A program made the position numbers and the translations under genes. A stretch of DNA of 64,000 nt, taken from the NCBI GenBank assembly GCA_039704465.1, contig JASFAU010000010.1, positions 186,001-250,000 on the forward strand, read 5' to 3'. Below, piece after piece: positions 30,291-43,547 of this stretch. The stretch comes from Plasmodiophora brassicae. Its lineage: Eukaryota; Endomyxa; Phytomyxea; Plasmodiophorida; Plasmodiophoridae. The notes beneath the pieces were generated by a model, which saw only the letters and a list, made by a program, of their open reading frames with translations, did no database searches and was not told the origin of the DNA. The first letter of the stretch is position 1. Each line of letters begins with the position of its first letter.

Positions 30291-33200
30291 ATGATGACCG
30301 CGCCGACACGAGCGCCGATGGAGCTGAGTGAGTTCGAACTGGAGGTCCGGGATCACTTCCAATGGACGCAGATTTACTGCGACCCCATGTGGGCATTGCC
30401 GGCGCCGACGTTTCCGCCGCCGCCACCGCCGGCTGTGGCGGACCCGCGCGCGGCAGACGAGCTGAGCGCCTTGCAAACGTATCTGCAGGAGAACGCTGAT
30501 GCCCTGCAAACGTTCTTCGCCGATCGGAAGTTTATCGAGAATATGGCCGCGCCCTATGAGCGCAGGGATCGCAGCGAAGAGGATCCGGAATGGCTTGAAT
30601 TACGGCGGGAAGAACAGGAGCACGTTCGGCGAACTGTTCCAGAGATATATTTCCGGGAGGACTTTGTTCCCGGCACGCTTCTGGATGCATTGGATTGCTC
30701 CCGAGTCATGGTCCAAGAACAGCTTGCCGCTCACCTTGACCTTGTCGAGGTGTGTCTTTTGAACCACCTACAAAACCGTGCCGAATCTTTCTTCGGCGCA
30801 ATGCATACCCTCCAGGTACATGTGGCGCGATTTGCTGGGAGTCCTTTCCAATGAATGTAATCTGGCCCAGGGTCTGTATGTCGAAACCGGCCTGATAAAC
30901 CGGACGATTCGTCGAGTACGTCGACGGCTACGCAGACTGTCCAGAACCGCTGTTCTGCAGTCGTTCGAGATTGTCAGATTGGAACGGCGGCATCGAAGGT
31001 TGCGGTGTGTTGGGGAAACGTTGGAACAAATATCTCATGCTGTCAAGTACGGACCCGGTGATAGTCTGTAAGCGCATGTGCTGAGTGTACTCTGTTCAGT
31101 GCTGAGGAGACCATTCACATGTTGCTTAACACGTCGCAGTTCGGATTGGCTCTAGATCTGATCCAGTCGACCAACAGTATTGTTTCGCAAGGTCAGCAGG
31201 GTCATACTCGAGGTGGCATGCTTGCTGATGTTTCCTTCTTTCAGAATCGTTTGCCAATCTTCGCTGTTTGTCTGCACTACCTGTGCAGATGACGAAACTC
31301 TTGCAAAGGACCGAGATGCTCATCGCCGCTGAGTTTGCCCAGGTTTCACTCACAGAAGAGGACGATGACGAATTGGGCTACATTAGAACGCTGCTGGAAG
31401 TCTGGCTTCGATTAGATACCTCACCTTCCGGTCTCGTCGAACCATTTTCCGTTCAGCTTCAGGTGTGCGCCTTCACCATCTCAGTGCATTGCGTTTATTG
31501 TGTGAACAGGGTGCCATTAAAGACTGCATATCTGGTCTTCTGTCAGAGCTCCATGAGGGTTCGAAAGACTCTGGTTAGTTGACCTTCTATTAGGGTCCTG
31601 CTGTGGCACTGATTTGTGTGTTCGGGGAAGTTGTTCAGGGGGAACAGAATGGATCAGCACGGCGCCTGTCGAACATGGACATTGTTGCCTCCGTTCCCCA
31701 TGAAACGTTTGCCGCGTTTGCGGGCGACCTGTTTCAATCGCTAGATCACCTCGTAAGAAATGGTGAGAATCTGTCGTTGCGTCTACTGATCGCGCTCGTC
31801 TAGCTGCGCCGTGCAGACGCAATCCAGGCCGCAGTACCGGTGCCTTCAGCAGGTTCACCGCACAACGATCCCTTGTCCGATCGGCAAGTACGCTTGCGTC
31901 GTCAATTGCAGGCAACTCTCCGGTCTGCTACTGAAAATGCTCATGGGCGTTGCGCTCGGCTGATGGGACTTCGCAATCGTATCAACGCCGAATTGGCACT
32001 GCCTGAAATCGAGACGATCTTGAACCGCGCCTTGCAGTTCGTGCTAACCAGCGAGCAGCGGTGCGACACTCGTCTTTATGCTTTGCGGGGCGTTCTGGCC
32101 TTGCAAGCGAAGGAGTTCGCCATTGCCGAGCATGCGAAATCAGTACAAAGGCTTCGCGAGGCACTGGACTCGGAAGTATGGGACAACGTGCTTGCTCCTC
32201 GCTCGACTCAAAGGATGGTCGACCGGAAGTTCGTTGGGGCATTTCAAGACATGTCCCGCCGAGTGACAGAGCAACTACCACTCGGAGGAGCGAAATCGTG
32301 GCGCCTGCCCCATTGGACGAATGATTCCACGTCAAGCTCGTCAGGTGACGAGGCCGACAACGATTCGAAGCCTGATGACGTTTCTAGTAACGGCAATTGC
32401 CGTCAACAGTCGACACCGCTCGCGTAAGCCCGCGTTGAGGCCTCTCTACCTGCGATGTAACACTTGATAGGGGTGTTCCGTACTTGACTGTCCAGGACGA
32501 ACGGTTCCGGGTGGTGCAGGCTGCGGTTGTTCTTCTTGACCTGCTGCACAGCACGTTGTGCATTGGGTACACGTTGCCTCAGGTTCGTGTCTCTGACCAT
32601 GACTCGTCTCGACTTGACTAACTCGCACTCGCAGGAGTTAGTCCCAACCGACCTGCTTGCTGTTCATATTTGCACTCTGTTGCGACAATATAATTCGCGG
32701 TCGTGTCAGCTTGTCCTGGCGGCTGGTGCTCTGACGCTGCCGGAGCCGAAGCTAAAGCGAATAACGGCGAAGCATTTGTGTTCGTTGCTCGAACTGCTGT
32801 ACGATCCGAACATCATTATTTATGGGGATTTGTACTAGGTCTTTCATCTCAGTCTCTGGGACTTCTCCTGGCTCTTCTCCCGCTCTTCCGGCTCGCCATC
32901 AGCTCCATCCCACATGCAAGCTCGTCCAACGATCATGCACCAGTACGAGGACGGGCTCAAGTGATGCTCTCGCAGCTTGATCAGGTTATTAACTTGCTTG
33001 GGTCGCCGCACTGGTTCGACTGATTGCTGTTCAGATCGGAAAGGACATGGACGCACATCGTTCCGAGATATTCGCCAAGCTGGTGACCATCATGGGGGAC
33101 GTCACACAAAACACTTGCAGGATCCTTCTTCGGCAGTACAGCCGGAAAGGTTCACAAGCAACGTCGCCCACCGCAAGGGACGTGGCAGTCAGCGACGAAC

Positions 33201-33588
33201 CTGATTCGTGCGTGGCCGAACTGATGAAGCAGGTCGGATGCGTTCACCGAACTGTGGCCTCTGTCTGAATATTCGTTGCCCTCAGGTTCGTGTCCTCCAC
33301 CGCGTGGTCTCTGGAATCCTCTCCCCGCGGCAGTACGACCGCGTCTTCTCAGAGATAGCCGAACAGATCGGCACCCAGCTGTCCACGTGCATCTCGAAGC
33401 TGTCTGTCGACGCGAACCCTGAGTCGATGGCGCGACGCAATTTCCGCTACGTTCGCGCCCAACTTCGCAGCCTGAACGTTGCCGTCGACCACGTCAGCGT
33501 GCTCATCGACGACGGCGCCGTCTTGTTCTCCATTCCGACGTCCACTCCTCTCGTCGATCAGGAACTGTCGGCACCATCCGACAGATGA
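30291..33588 (+). CDS. VPS54: VPS54, GARP tethering complex subunit
   Basis: Twelve exons: 30291-30815, 30871-31046, 31100-31191, 31245-31462, 31510-31573, 31631-31762, 31817-32423, 32471-32582, 32635-32779, 32839-32984, 33035-33232, 33286-33588; 905 aa (human 977). Matches to VPS54 run throughout: LDLVEVCLLNHLQNRAESFF, LLNTSQFGLALDLI, YNSRSCQLVLAAGALTLPE, LCLSSQSLGLLLALLPLF (rejoined across an intron), HRSEIFAKLVTIMGDV, and the C-terminal VPS54 domain ending VDHVSVLIDDG. VPS54 is the GARP-specific subunit that, with VPS51-53, tethers endosome-derived vesicles at the trans-Golgi. The two first ATGs are adjacent (30291, 30294). A Pro-rich loop (PAPTFPPPPPP) near aa 35 is lineage-specific. Confidence 0.92.
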
Positions 33589-33788
33589 CGAGCACGTGTT
33601 CGACGTCCCTTCGAATCCCTATCTACCATTAATTATATTGACGTTTCTGTAAATGCTGTCAGCTGTCACCCAGGACCTGGGATCGCCTCATCGCCAGCAG
33701 TCATGCTGTTGACATTTCCGGCGGGCTTGCCCGGCGATGCTGGGCTTCTCACACGTGACCGCCCGGCAGCGACATCAAGCGAACGGCG

Positions 33789-33935
33789 TTGAACGTGACT
33801 GCATACAGCACGAGGAAGGTGCAGCAGCAGTGCGCGCACTGCGCTGAACGTGACTGCGTTCGACGTGAGGGGAGGTGCAGCACCACTTTGCGAACTGCGC
33901 TGAGCGTGACTGCATACGGCACGTGAGGACGGTCG
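33789..33935. repeat. 56-bp tandem repeat upstream of the chromodomain gene
   Basis: Two and a half imperfect copies of a 56-bp unit: 33789-33844, 33845-33900, then partial to 33935. Each begins TTGA/CTGA-CGTGACTGC and ends GCACTGCGC or GAACTGCGC. It sits about 130 bp before the proposed ATG of the next gene. A short GA microsatellite follows at 34024-34039. Confidence 0.75.
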
Positions 33936-34060
33936 ATGGTAAGTCGGCAGTCGGTCCGTTCAGACGGAGAGGTCGAACAGGGCCACGGGGTTGCGTCGTG
34001 GCGACTGCTCGGCGACCCCGTCAGAGAGAGAGAGAGAGCAGGGGACCGCGTACGGACGGC

Positions 34061-36442
34061 ATGCCGCGCGTCGCTGAAGGACGCCGTCAGCCACCCCAGG
34101 GCATCCTGAAGCGGTCGGCGCTGCAGAGCCCGGAGAAGCGCGTCCGATTCGATGTCGAGCCGTTGCCGTCGGAAGCGCCGGACGCGCCCCCAACGCAGAC
34201 GCAGATCAAGCGGACCCAGGCGGCCGCCATGCGACGTCGTCGTCGTGCGCGGCTGATGGCGATGCAGGACCCGGAATACGTCGCGCTGCGTGAGGCGGCG
34301 CTCGCCAAGGACCCTGCGGACGCCAATGTCGTCGTTAGCCCATCCGCCCTGGTGCGACCGCGGGCCACCGGCACACCGAAAAGTCGCGCCCGACGTTTGC
34401 AACAGATGGCTGCTGCCAAGGAGGTGTCCAGCACCGAGACAACGCGTCGGAACTTGTTTCATTCGGTGTCGCATGACAACAACTACGACGACCTACGTGC
34501 GCGTTGCATTGCCTTGCTAGAGGTGTCTCGCGAGGCGCCTCTGCCAGATGATGACGCCGATGATGATGAAGAACAACCTGGCAACGGTGTCCATAGCAGT
34601 CCAGCCGAGCGCGTCGCTGACAGTGGCGCTGCTGAACCAACCCGCCTGACTGCTGTCAATGCTCTCTGTTCGTCAGCGACAGTGAGCCTCGGTACGGTCG
34701 CAGCTACCACCGATGAGGACGACGACACGCACGGTGACTTTGTCGATATGATTATGGACATTGACAGCGGCGATGAACGCCCGGGGCCTGATGATGCTGC
34801 TTCCAATCCCAACTGCTGTGAACGCGTTGAGCCCACTGATCGGATGGCGGTTGAAGCGTCAGGCGATACGGCTGTCGAGATCGACAGTGTCGTTAAAGAC
34901 CGGCGACCTGACGATGCTGTCAACGACGATCACGCCAAGGCTCCCTGCGATCTGGAACCGTTGAGGTCGGACGATACCACCATGGCGATTGAGGCGTCTG
35001 GAGATGTCACCGTTGCTGGGTCTGGCCGCGATGATTCCGCTGCGAGTGTCACGGTCGCCGGAGATGGCGTTGTAACGGATCGACGACAGTCCGTTCTGAT
35101 GGGACCCGAAGGCACGGTGGCTGTTGATGACGTTACGAAACCGGACGACAAAGACGCCCATCCGACGTGTGCTGCTGTGCAACCACTGAGTGGCAATGCT
35201 GTTGATGGCAGGAGCGAGGTCGACAGCGTGGGCGTCGAGGACGAAGGCGCACCAGCCGGGTGCACGGGTGTCGAGGATCGTGACGATACGGATCTGGATA
35301 GGCAAGGGAACCTTGACGACGACCAGGACAACGCGCCCGATTACGACGTATCTTCGCAAACTGGTGCCCGGGTTGGTTCCGTTGGCGCGTCGCACGACGG
35401 TATCGCAGGCAAGGACCCGGTCGGCGCTTTCACCGACCATTTTAAAGCCCTGTCGTCCGAGGATCAACAACTCGCTATGAAGGCATGCATGGCGATTCTC
35501 AGTTCCCGTCATGGGAAATCTGCCCAAGCTGTTAAACCGGCGCGCGAACTTCGGTCGCCCCTGTGGCTTCCTCGCAGTGATGGGGAGAACGAAGGTACGT
35601 TTGGTCGTGTGATTTATACTGGCCCGCTCCTGGTAATGACTCTGTACGTGGTTCTAGGGATCTGGTGCCTAGATGGCGCTTTCAACGATGACGATGAGAC
35701 TGCAGTTGAGCGTATCGTCGCCGTCAGAATGGATGAGAGCGGCGCTCAATTCCGGATACGATGGTATTGATCAGGATTGAATCGCGTACGACTGTGCGTT
35801 CATGTCATCGTCTAGGGAGGGATATGCGTCCGATCACGATTCCTGGGTCCCCGAGGACGGCATTACCGCCGGTCTCGATGCAATGCTCAAAACGTTCAAC
35901 GCGTCATCGAGCAGTCGTGTCCAGCTGAAGGTCTCTCCTGCTCCGGTACAACAACGCATTGTCGTGTGCGTCCGCCAGCCAGCTCAGCTAAGGTCCCGCT
36001 GTTCAGAAACCGAAAGCGGCGCCGTCCATATCGCTCGATGCAGGCCAAGTCGTCGGCGTGCTTGCCAACGACGAGGAAGCGGTCGCCGGCGATCGTTTCT
36101 GGCTGTTTGAGCTGACCAAGCCGTACGTGGGATCGCTTAGCGATACGCGCGTGAACATCGAGGTACGGAACAGATTCCCCTGATTGCTGTCGGTCACGCG
36201 CCGAATCCGCACCTATGCAGGGGTTCTACCTCACTCGGGACACCAGGGACGACGCGCGCACGCTGTACAGGAGGCGGCGGACGCGAAAGACGACGAACAA
36301 GATATCAATGGAGAACGTTCTCTGCGACCGGGCCGGCCGCATCATCTTCCCGACGGTCGCGCCGGCCTCCAAGCACAGCCGCCGCCTGGATCGCCGAGAC
36401 TTCCGGGCGCTCCAGGCGTCGGCGAACGTCGCTCTTCGCTGA
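34061..36442 (+). CDS. Chromodomain protein with possible PP1-docking motif
   Basis: Exons 34061-35594, 35658-35763, 35816-35930, 36007-36162, 36221-36442; 710 aa. The N-terminus holds GILKR followed by SPEKRVRFD, resembling PP1-binding GILK and RVxF motifs (about aa 14-31). Residues about 40-510 are low-complexity and acidic. Exons 2-3 encode a chromodomain (about aa 525-575): TAVERIVAVRM, FRIRWEGYASDHDSWVPED, LDAMLKTF. Of the methyl-lysine cage of HP1, the Trp and the Gly-Tyr tyrosine are present, but the first aromatic (Tyr in YVVEKI) is Thr, so binding may be altered. The C-terminal block (VVGVLANDEEAVAGDRFWLFELTKPYVG ... IIFPTVAP) is not recognised. Intron 1 is in frame; the second acceptor at about 35672 is an alternative. 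Likely nuclear; target unknown. Confidence 0.75.
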
Positions 36443-36591
36443 TTGGCTGCCGGGCGCGATCCCGCCCACTGTACCATAAACTATTCGCCTGTCCGAGCCG
36501 CACGTTCGCGCCTTCCTCGTCTGCTTCGTCAGCGGTAAACCGGTGCCGGGAGCGCCGCCGGGTTCAGTGCGCGCGGCCTGCGTCTCCTGTC

Positions 36592-38024
36592 ATGGTGGTC
36601 GCCGACCTCGACGCGTTCCTCGAGGCGCTGCGCGCCGGCAAGCTGCTGTCGGAGGCGGCGTGCGTGTTCGTCTGCGAGAAGGTCGGTCGTCGTCGTCGTC
36701 GTCGCCCGACAGCGTCGGTCGCAGCGCTATCGATGACGTTCGCCGGCGTGTAGGCGACCGAGGTGCTGGTGCTCGAGGACAACATCCATCAGGTATCCAC
36801 GCCTGTTACCCTCGTACGTGGCTGCCCGGCACGCAACGAGGCGGTTCTGCTCGTTGAACGTCGTCTGCTGTACAGGTCGGTGACGTCCATGGGCAGCTGC
36901 ACGACGTGTTTGAACTGTTTCGTGTCGGCGGCGACGCGCCCGGAACGAACTACCTGTTCCTGGGCGATTACGTCGACAGAGGTCTGGGCATGGCGTCCGG
37001 GGAATGCAACGGCTCTGACGATGGTTCAGGGCAGTATTCGGTGCCGACGATCACGTTGCTGGCGTGCCTGAAGGCGCGGTGGCCGGACCGGGTCACGCTG
37101 CTGAGAGGCAATCACGAGTCGCGCCAGATCACGCAGGTCTATGGGTTCTATGTCGAGTGCCAGAGCCGGTACGGGGATGAGGCCGGTGCTCGTGTCTGGC
37201 AGGCTGTAAGGTTCTGGGCGTTTGCCGGTGTGGCGTGTCCTTCTGAGACTCCGCTGTGATCCAGTTCACGAATATGTTCGACTATTTGCCGATCGCGTCG
37301 ACCATCGATGGAAAGATCTTCTGCACCCACGGTTCGTGGCAGGACGTTGTGGGGAGCGCCCCCCTGTTAATTCGATCCTAGGTGGACTGTCACCGACCCT
37401 GCGCAGCGTCAACCAGATTCGCATGATACAGCGGTTCCAGGAGGTTCCACCAGAAGGCGCCCTGGCGGATCTGATGTGGTTAGGGACTTGGTTCGATTGC
37501 GAGCGACCCCGATCCTATTGAAATATTCGTTTAGGTCTGACCCTGACACTCGCGGTGCCGGTTTCCGATTGTCGTCCCGAGGAGCCGGTGAGCGATTGCG
37601 TTATGATATCTCAGTTTTCCCGCTGAGGCCCGCTGCTGTTAGGCTACCTGTTCGGTGAAGACATCTTCAACAAATTCATCCACCTGAACGGGTTCGACTA
37701 CATGGTGCGAGCGCACCAGCTGTGCATGGAAGGGTACCAGGAACTGTTCCAGAACAGGTTCTGCACCGTCTGGAGTGCTCCGAATTGTACGCTGCGTTCT
37801 GGGTCTGCCCGAGATTACAGTCGCTCACTGAACGGCATGTCGGGTCAGATTGTTTTCGCGCTGGCAACAAGGCATCGATTCTCACCATCGACTCGAACCA
37901 CGACAGGCACTTCGCCGTGTATGATGCGTGCCCATCAGAGCGGCGAATCCCGATTCAGGGCGGCGCTGATGGCAACGCTGGTGCCCAAGGAGGTTCCCAC
38001 ATCGTCCCCGACTACTTCCTCTGA
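36592..38024 (+). CDS. PPP6C: PP6/SIT4-type serine/threonine protein phosphatase catalytic subunit
   Basis: Nine exons: 36592-36681, 36754-36813, 36876-36981, 37030-37205, 37265-37331, 37382-37478, 37535-37587, 37643-37786, 37849-38024; 322 aa. All PPP signatures are present after splicing: [57 protein letters not shown]. The start ([15 protein letters not shown]), [18 protein letters not shown] and ALADLMWSDPD are closer to PP6/SIT4 than to PP2A or PP4 as I recall them. It ends DYFL, the PP2A/4/6 tail whose terminal Leu is carboxymethylated. PP6 works with SAPS-domain subunits in cell-cycle, trafficking and DNA-damage control. PP4 is the main alternative. A few acidic and Gly-rich residues near the tail are unusual. 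Confidence 0.88.
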
Positions 38025-38113
38025 CATTTCTAATGTATTGCTACCATCGTACTAATACCGCGAAACTGGCCCTGCTAGGACGAGACATGGTTGCCGTTGA
38101 AGGGCATTGACAG

Positions 38114-39997
<1,884 letters not shown>

Positions 39998-40235
39998 GAC
40001 GCTCCCCACAAGGTCCCACTGACGCAGCAGCAAAAACGAAATGGCGACCCAACCTCGAACTACTCTGCCTGCTGAGTGCTGCCGTCCTCTTCTGTCAGTC
40101 GTCACGCCTCACAGGGCACAGAAAAAAAATAGGAACAGTCGCGGTTCCATTGCAGTTAGCTGCAGCGGGCGGTGACTCTGACACGTCGGAGACGGCTCCG
40201 ACGTGGCCCCAGCCAGCCCGCCGTCCTCGTGAGGG

Positions 40236-41113
40236 TTACCCGTGGTTGACGTCGTTGCCCGTCCGATGGACGGCAGCTTTGAACGACTCGTAGAGCGGGA
40301 AGAATGTGCTGCATACGAAGAACCACCAGGCGGATCGTGGCAGGACGCCGGAGAACAGAGCGCGTTCCTTGTAGGCGCGCATCCAGACGGCCCAGGTCGA
40401 CGGAGGAGGGTGCTCTGTGGACGTCATGATCCGGGTCTTGACAACGTCGGCAGGGGTCGTGATAGCGGCGGCGAGCGCGCCGGACACGCCTCCCGATAGG
40501 ATTTGCATTACTGGTTCAGAGCGGCCGGAAACGTGTCTCGCCATGTCGTACGTTGTGAACAGGATTACCATGAACGGGATGTCTCTGAGTTCTGTTGCCA
40601 CCCCACCTCGGAACAAGCCAATCAGGCCGATGTCTCGGACGGCATGGAACGTGTTCGAGTATCGGCCTGATTGCATATTCTGGGTCAGAACCTCCCTTGG
40701 AATTTTGACGATGGTGGATGCGAGGTCGCCGGCAACGGCTGACAGCGCAACCGGAATGTCGAAGTTGTCACGGGCAACCTCATACGTCCCGAATCGTAGA
40801 CCGCCTTGAGGACCAGCCCACAAGATTGACACTAGAAACCCGCGTGTTAACGACGATACACTGCTGCGAGGGACTGCTTTGAGATTCTCCGATTGGATTC
40901 GTGTACGCAACGTGTCCAGTGGATGCACGATGGCGAACGAAATCATAAGCGCCAGTGCGCCTGCTGTGAAGTCCCCTACGAAGCAGCCGGATCATATCAG
41001 GTCTCGTTCTATCCATCACCGTGATCCTGACCAGCGAATTTCGTCGTCACAGGCCCCGGTGGCGAGTTTGGGGGCTGGTCGCTACCGGCAACAGCCATCC
41101 ATGTTGTTGCCAT
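40236..41113 (-). CDS. Mitochondrial carrier family protein, SAM-carrier-like
   Basis: Exons 41032-41113 and 40236-40975 (56-nt intron) give 273 aa. Three carrier repeats each show the signature: HPLDTLRTR, IPREVLTQN (degenerate PxxVxxQ form) and TPADVVKTR. GLFRGGVATELRDIPF is close to the GLYRG...REIPF text of the SLC25A26/Pet8 S-adenosylmethionine carriers, and the odd second signature also occurs there (VPSEVVKQR), so SAM import is my best guess. The inner-membrane location follows from the family. The start is uncertain: ATG 41113 is used, but several in-frame ATGs lie up to 41227. It is transcribed away from the lectin gene at 41403. Confidence 0.85.
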
Positions 41114-41402
41114 GATAACTGTGGCCACGTTCATGAACGTCATAATTTGAGACCAGCTGGGAAACGTGACGGTAAGGATGTGCAGTATGCAGACTGGGCC
41201 TCCCGTCGCCAAGCAGGTGCAGTTCACACGGGGGGCGCGGTAGTGTGCGGACTTTAGGTCTTTCCAAGTTCACTGCGCATGGTGAGTGGTGAGTGGTGAC
41301 CCTCCTGAACCTGCCACGAACGCTGTTGCAGTAGCATAGTTTGCGGATCTACTGGAGCAAAGGGGCAAATATCTCCATGCAAATGGTATCTTTGACAGCA
41401 CC

Positions 41403-42712
41403 ATGATTAGTAATGTGGTGGCTGAGGTCGCTCATTCAGCGGTGTTTACGCGGGTGGGGCCCTTCACCCTATTGCTGTTGGGGGCGTTGGTGACCACCGC
41501 CGTCGGGACAACGAAAACGATATACGCTGTTGTGCCCGACGGCGCACCCGCGTTCGTAATGCAGTGCGATGCGGGAACGTACATTAGCAGCGTTACGTTC
41601 GCATCCTGGGGAACTCCAATTGGTCAGTCGCCACCGTTCCAAGTCTCGTCTTCGTGTGCGTACAAGAACAGCGTGGCCGTCGTCCAGTCGTCATGCCAGT
41701 ACCAGACAGGTTGCACTCTGCAGGCGACGTCGGCGTTCTTTGGGAACGACCCTTGCCCGGGAACAGCCAAATCGCTAGCTGTGGAAATGACGTGCAGTAT
41801 AACCCCTCCGCAGACGTCCTGTACTGGCGGCGTTCGGGTCGACGGGCGCTGTGGGTCAGCAGCGTTCGGTTGGGCGAATTGCGCCTTTGGACAATGTTGC
41901 AGTCCAACGAACTGGTATTTGCAAGCATAGCATGTGTTTAATGTTTGAAAATGACGAACCCCGTGTGTAGGTGTGGTACCACGCCACAACACTGTGCCGT
42001 CCCGATTTGCACGCCAGCGACCAGTGCCCCAACAACGACAATGACGTGGGCACCAACGACAACAACGACGACGAACCCGCCGTTGCCGTCAACAAGGCGT
42101 ATTTCAACTCGACCATCCGCAAGAAGCAAACGGACGTCGACGCACTCTGCCACGCGATTCAAAAGTCGGCCTCCTCTTAGGAGATCGTCAGCCAAGTTAA
42201 CACGCCCGGCACCTCTGACGAAAGTACCACATCCCACGACGCCTGCCACGATTGTAAAGACGACACCAGGTGCTCCAGTGAGAAGGTCGCCTTCGGCAAA
42301 TCCTCGGGACAAGTTCACGTCGATGTCACTGGCGAAAACGCCGGCGTTGACAGCATATAAGCCAAGGTCGTCTCCAGTTGGGAGCCCGTATACGTGGCTC
42401 ATCGTTCCTGGCGTCTCGGGTGGCGCTGCGTCATCTTCAACCGCTACCCATGCGACATTGCCCAGCTCGTCCTTTGTCATCTGGGGCACACTCAGCGTCC
42501 TGTTCGTGCTGGTGATAGCGGCCGCCCTATACTTGTTAAGCACGTTCGCGCCAAGACAACAAAGTTCGCCTCCAGGTCGTTCACCGCTGTACCAAGCGCC
42601 CGAACGCAGACCGGACCCCCTGTCTAGTCCAGTCGATACGCTTGACACGTTCCAGCACGGCGAGGCGGTCTACGTCGGCAGGCTGCAACAAAGACAACCG
42701 CCCGCTTTGTAA
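41403..42712 (+). CDS. Membrane-anchored SUEL-type lectin with hevein-like chitin-binding domain
   Basis: Exons 41403-41914 and 41971-42712; 417 aa. The N-terminus has a signal sequence (PFTLLLLGALVTTAVG). Residues about 45-135 are a SUEL/galactose-binding lectin domain: MQCDAGTYISSVTFASWGT, CAYKNSVAVVQSSCQ, FFGNDPCPGTAKSLAVEMTC. It is followed by a hevein-type module split by the intron: RCGSAAFGWANCAFGQCCS, then PTNWCGTTPQHC, with the C-G, CCS and C-G spacing of chitin-binding type 1. After a long Ser/Thr/Pro linker comes one membrane span (VIWGTLSVLFVLVIAAALYL, about aa 345-365) and a short cytosolic tail. It is probably a surface protein binding chitin or galactosides. Its 3' end is 37 bp from the convergent LPMO-like gene. 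The linker could hide a further intron. Confidence 0.85.
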
Positions 42713-42749
42713 TAGTAAACATAAGGTCGACAGGCGACATTCAGTCTCG

Positions 42750-43547
42750 TTACAGACGTGGAGATGAAGGAGGCGGCCGTTGGGGGACGGGGCGCTGAGG
42801 GACAGGTCTGGACGGTGGCACGCGCTGCGCCATGCCAGCATTCTCGATGAACTTTACGCGGGCAGGCTCTGGGGACGCGTCCATCTTATTGTTTGCAGCG
42901 TGTAACATTGTCAGGGTCGATGACCGCTGCCGGCGAACGTACACGATAGCAGCAAGAGCGACGGCGGCGACACCAAACAGGGTCCCAACGACGACGCCTG
43001 CTGTTGCCCCTGGTGACAGTGTCGTCGTCGTTGAGGCCGGCGCAGCGACTTGAGTGGACGGACGCATCGGCGTCAGCAATGACACGTTAGCAACAGCGAC
43101 ATCGATGCAGTTGACCCAGAACGATCCAGCGGCAATCCACTGCCACTTCAGGACGGCGTGCGACGTCGCCTGCATCGTGTCGGGCACGTTCACGACATAG
43201 TTGTCCTGGTTGCAATTCGTCATGTCGAGCACCTTTGCGAACGCGCCGTAGGTCTCATTCGTGCTGATGAAGAGCGCGCAGATCCCGCCGTGCTTCGCAT
43301 CGAACCTGGTTTGCATCACGAACCACTGCCCTGGCACGATGGTTGTCGTCGGGGGCCGCGGTTGGCCCGCGCGACAAGGGTAATCGGGTACGTAGGTCGG
43401 CGGTGCACTCGACACCGGATTCGAAAGACCCGTTAAGCCAGCCGCCTGGTCCCGCGTCATTGGCGATGCAATGTAGGCATGGCCGGACACCAGCGCCGGG
43501 AAGGCTCCTCCTGAAAGCAACAGCAGGGCCATGACCCCACCCATCAT
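42750..43547 (-). CDS. Membrane-anchored LPMO-like (copper histidine-brace) protein
   Basis: One exon, 265 aa. ATG 43547 gives MMGGVMALLLLSGGAFPALVSG and then HAYIASPMTRDQ, so signal-peptide cleavage after SG would expose His1 as in lytic polysaccharide monooxygenases. A longer in-frame 5' extension to 43790 would bury this signal and is rejected. A second candidate copper ligand is the His in AKHGGICALFIS. HAVLKWQWIAAGSFWVNCIDV matches the LPMO core strand pattern (AVLxWxW ... NCxDV). Cys pairs (YPCRAG, MTNCNQ, NCIDV) suggest disulphides. A Thr-rich linker is followed by one membrane span (AGVVVGTLFGVAAVALAAIV) and a Pro-rich cytosolic tail (RPVPQRPVPQRPPP). Substrate is unknown; chitin is suggested by the neighbour. 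Copper-binding but non-oxidative relatives (X325/Bim1 type) are an alternative. Confidence 0.72.
   Translation of the reverse strand: MMGGVMALLLLSGGAFPALVSGHAYIASPMTRDQAAGLTGLSNPVSSAPPTYVPDYPCRAGQPRPPTTTIVPGQWFVMQTRFDAKHGGICALFISTNETYGAFAKVLDMTNCNQDNYVVNVPDTMQATSHAVLKWQWIAAGSFWVNCIDVAVANVSLLTPMRPSTQVAAPASTTTTLSPGATAGVVVGTLFGVAAVALAAIVYVRRQRSSTLTMLHAANNKMDASPEPARVKFIENAGMAQRVPPSRPVPQRPVPQRPPPSSPRL

Noticed and set aside
41971..42180. Alternative 69-aa plus ORF inside the lectin gene
   Set aside because: It overlaps the second exon of the lectin in another frame. The lectin frame continues to a membrane span and stop and restores the hevein cysteines.
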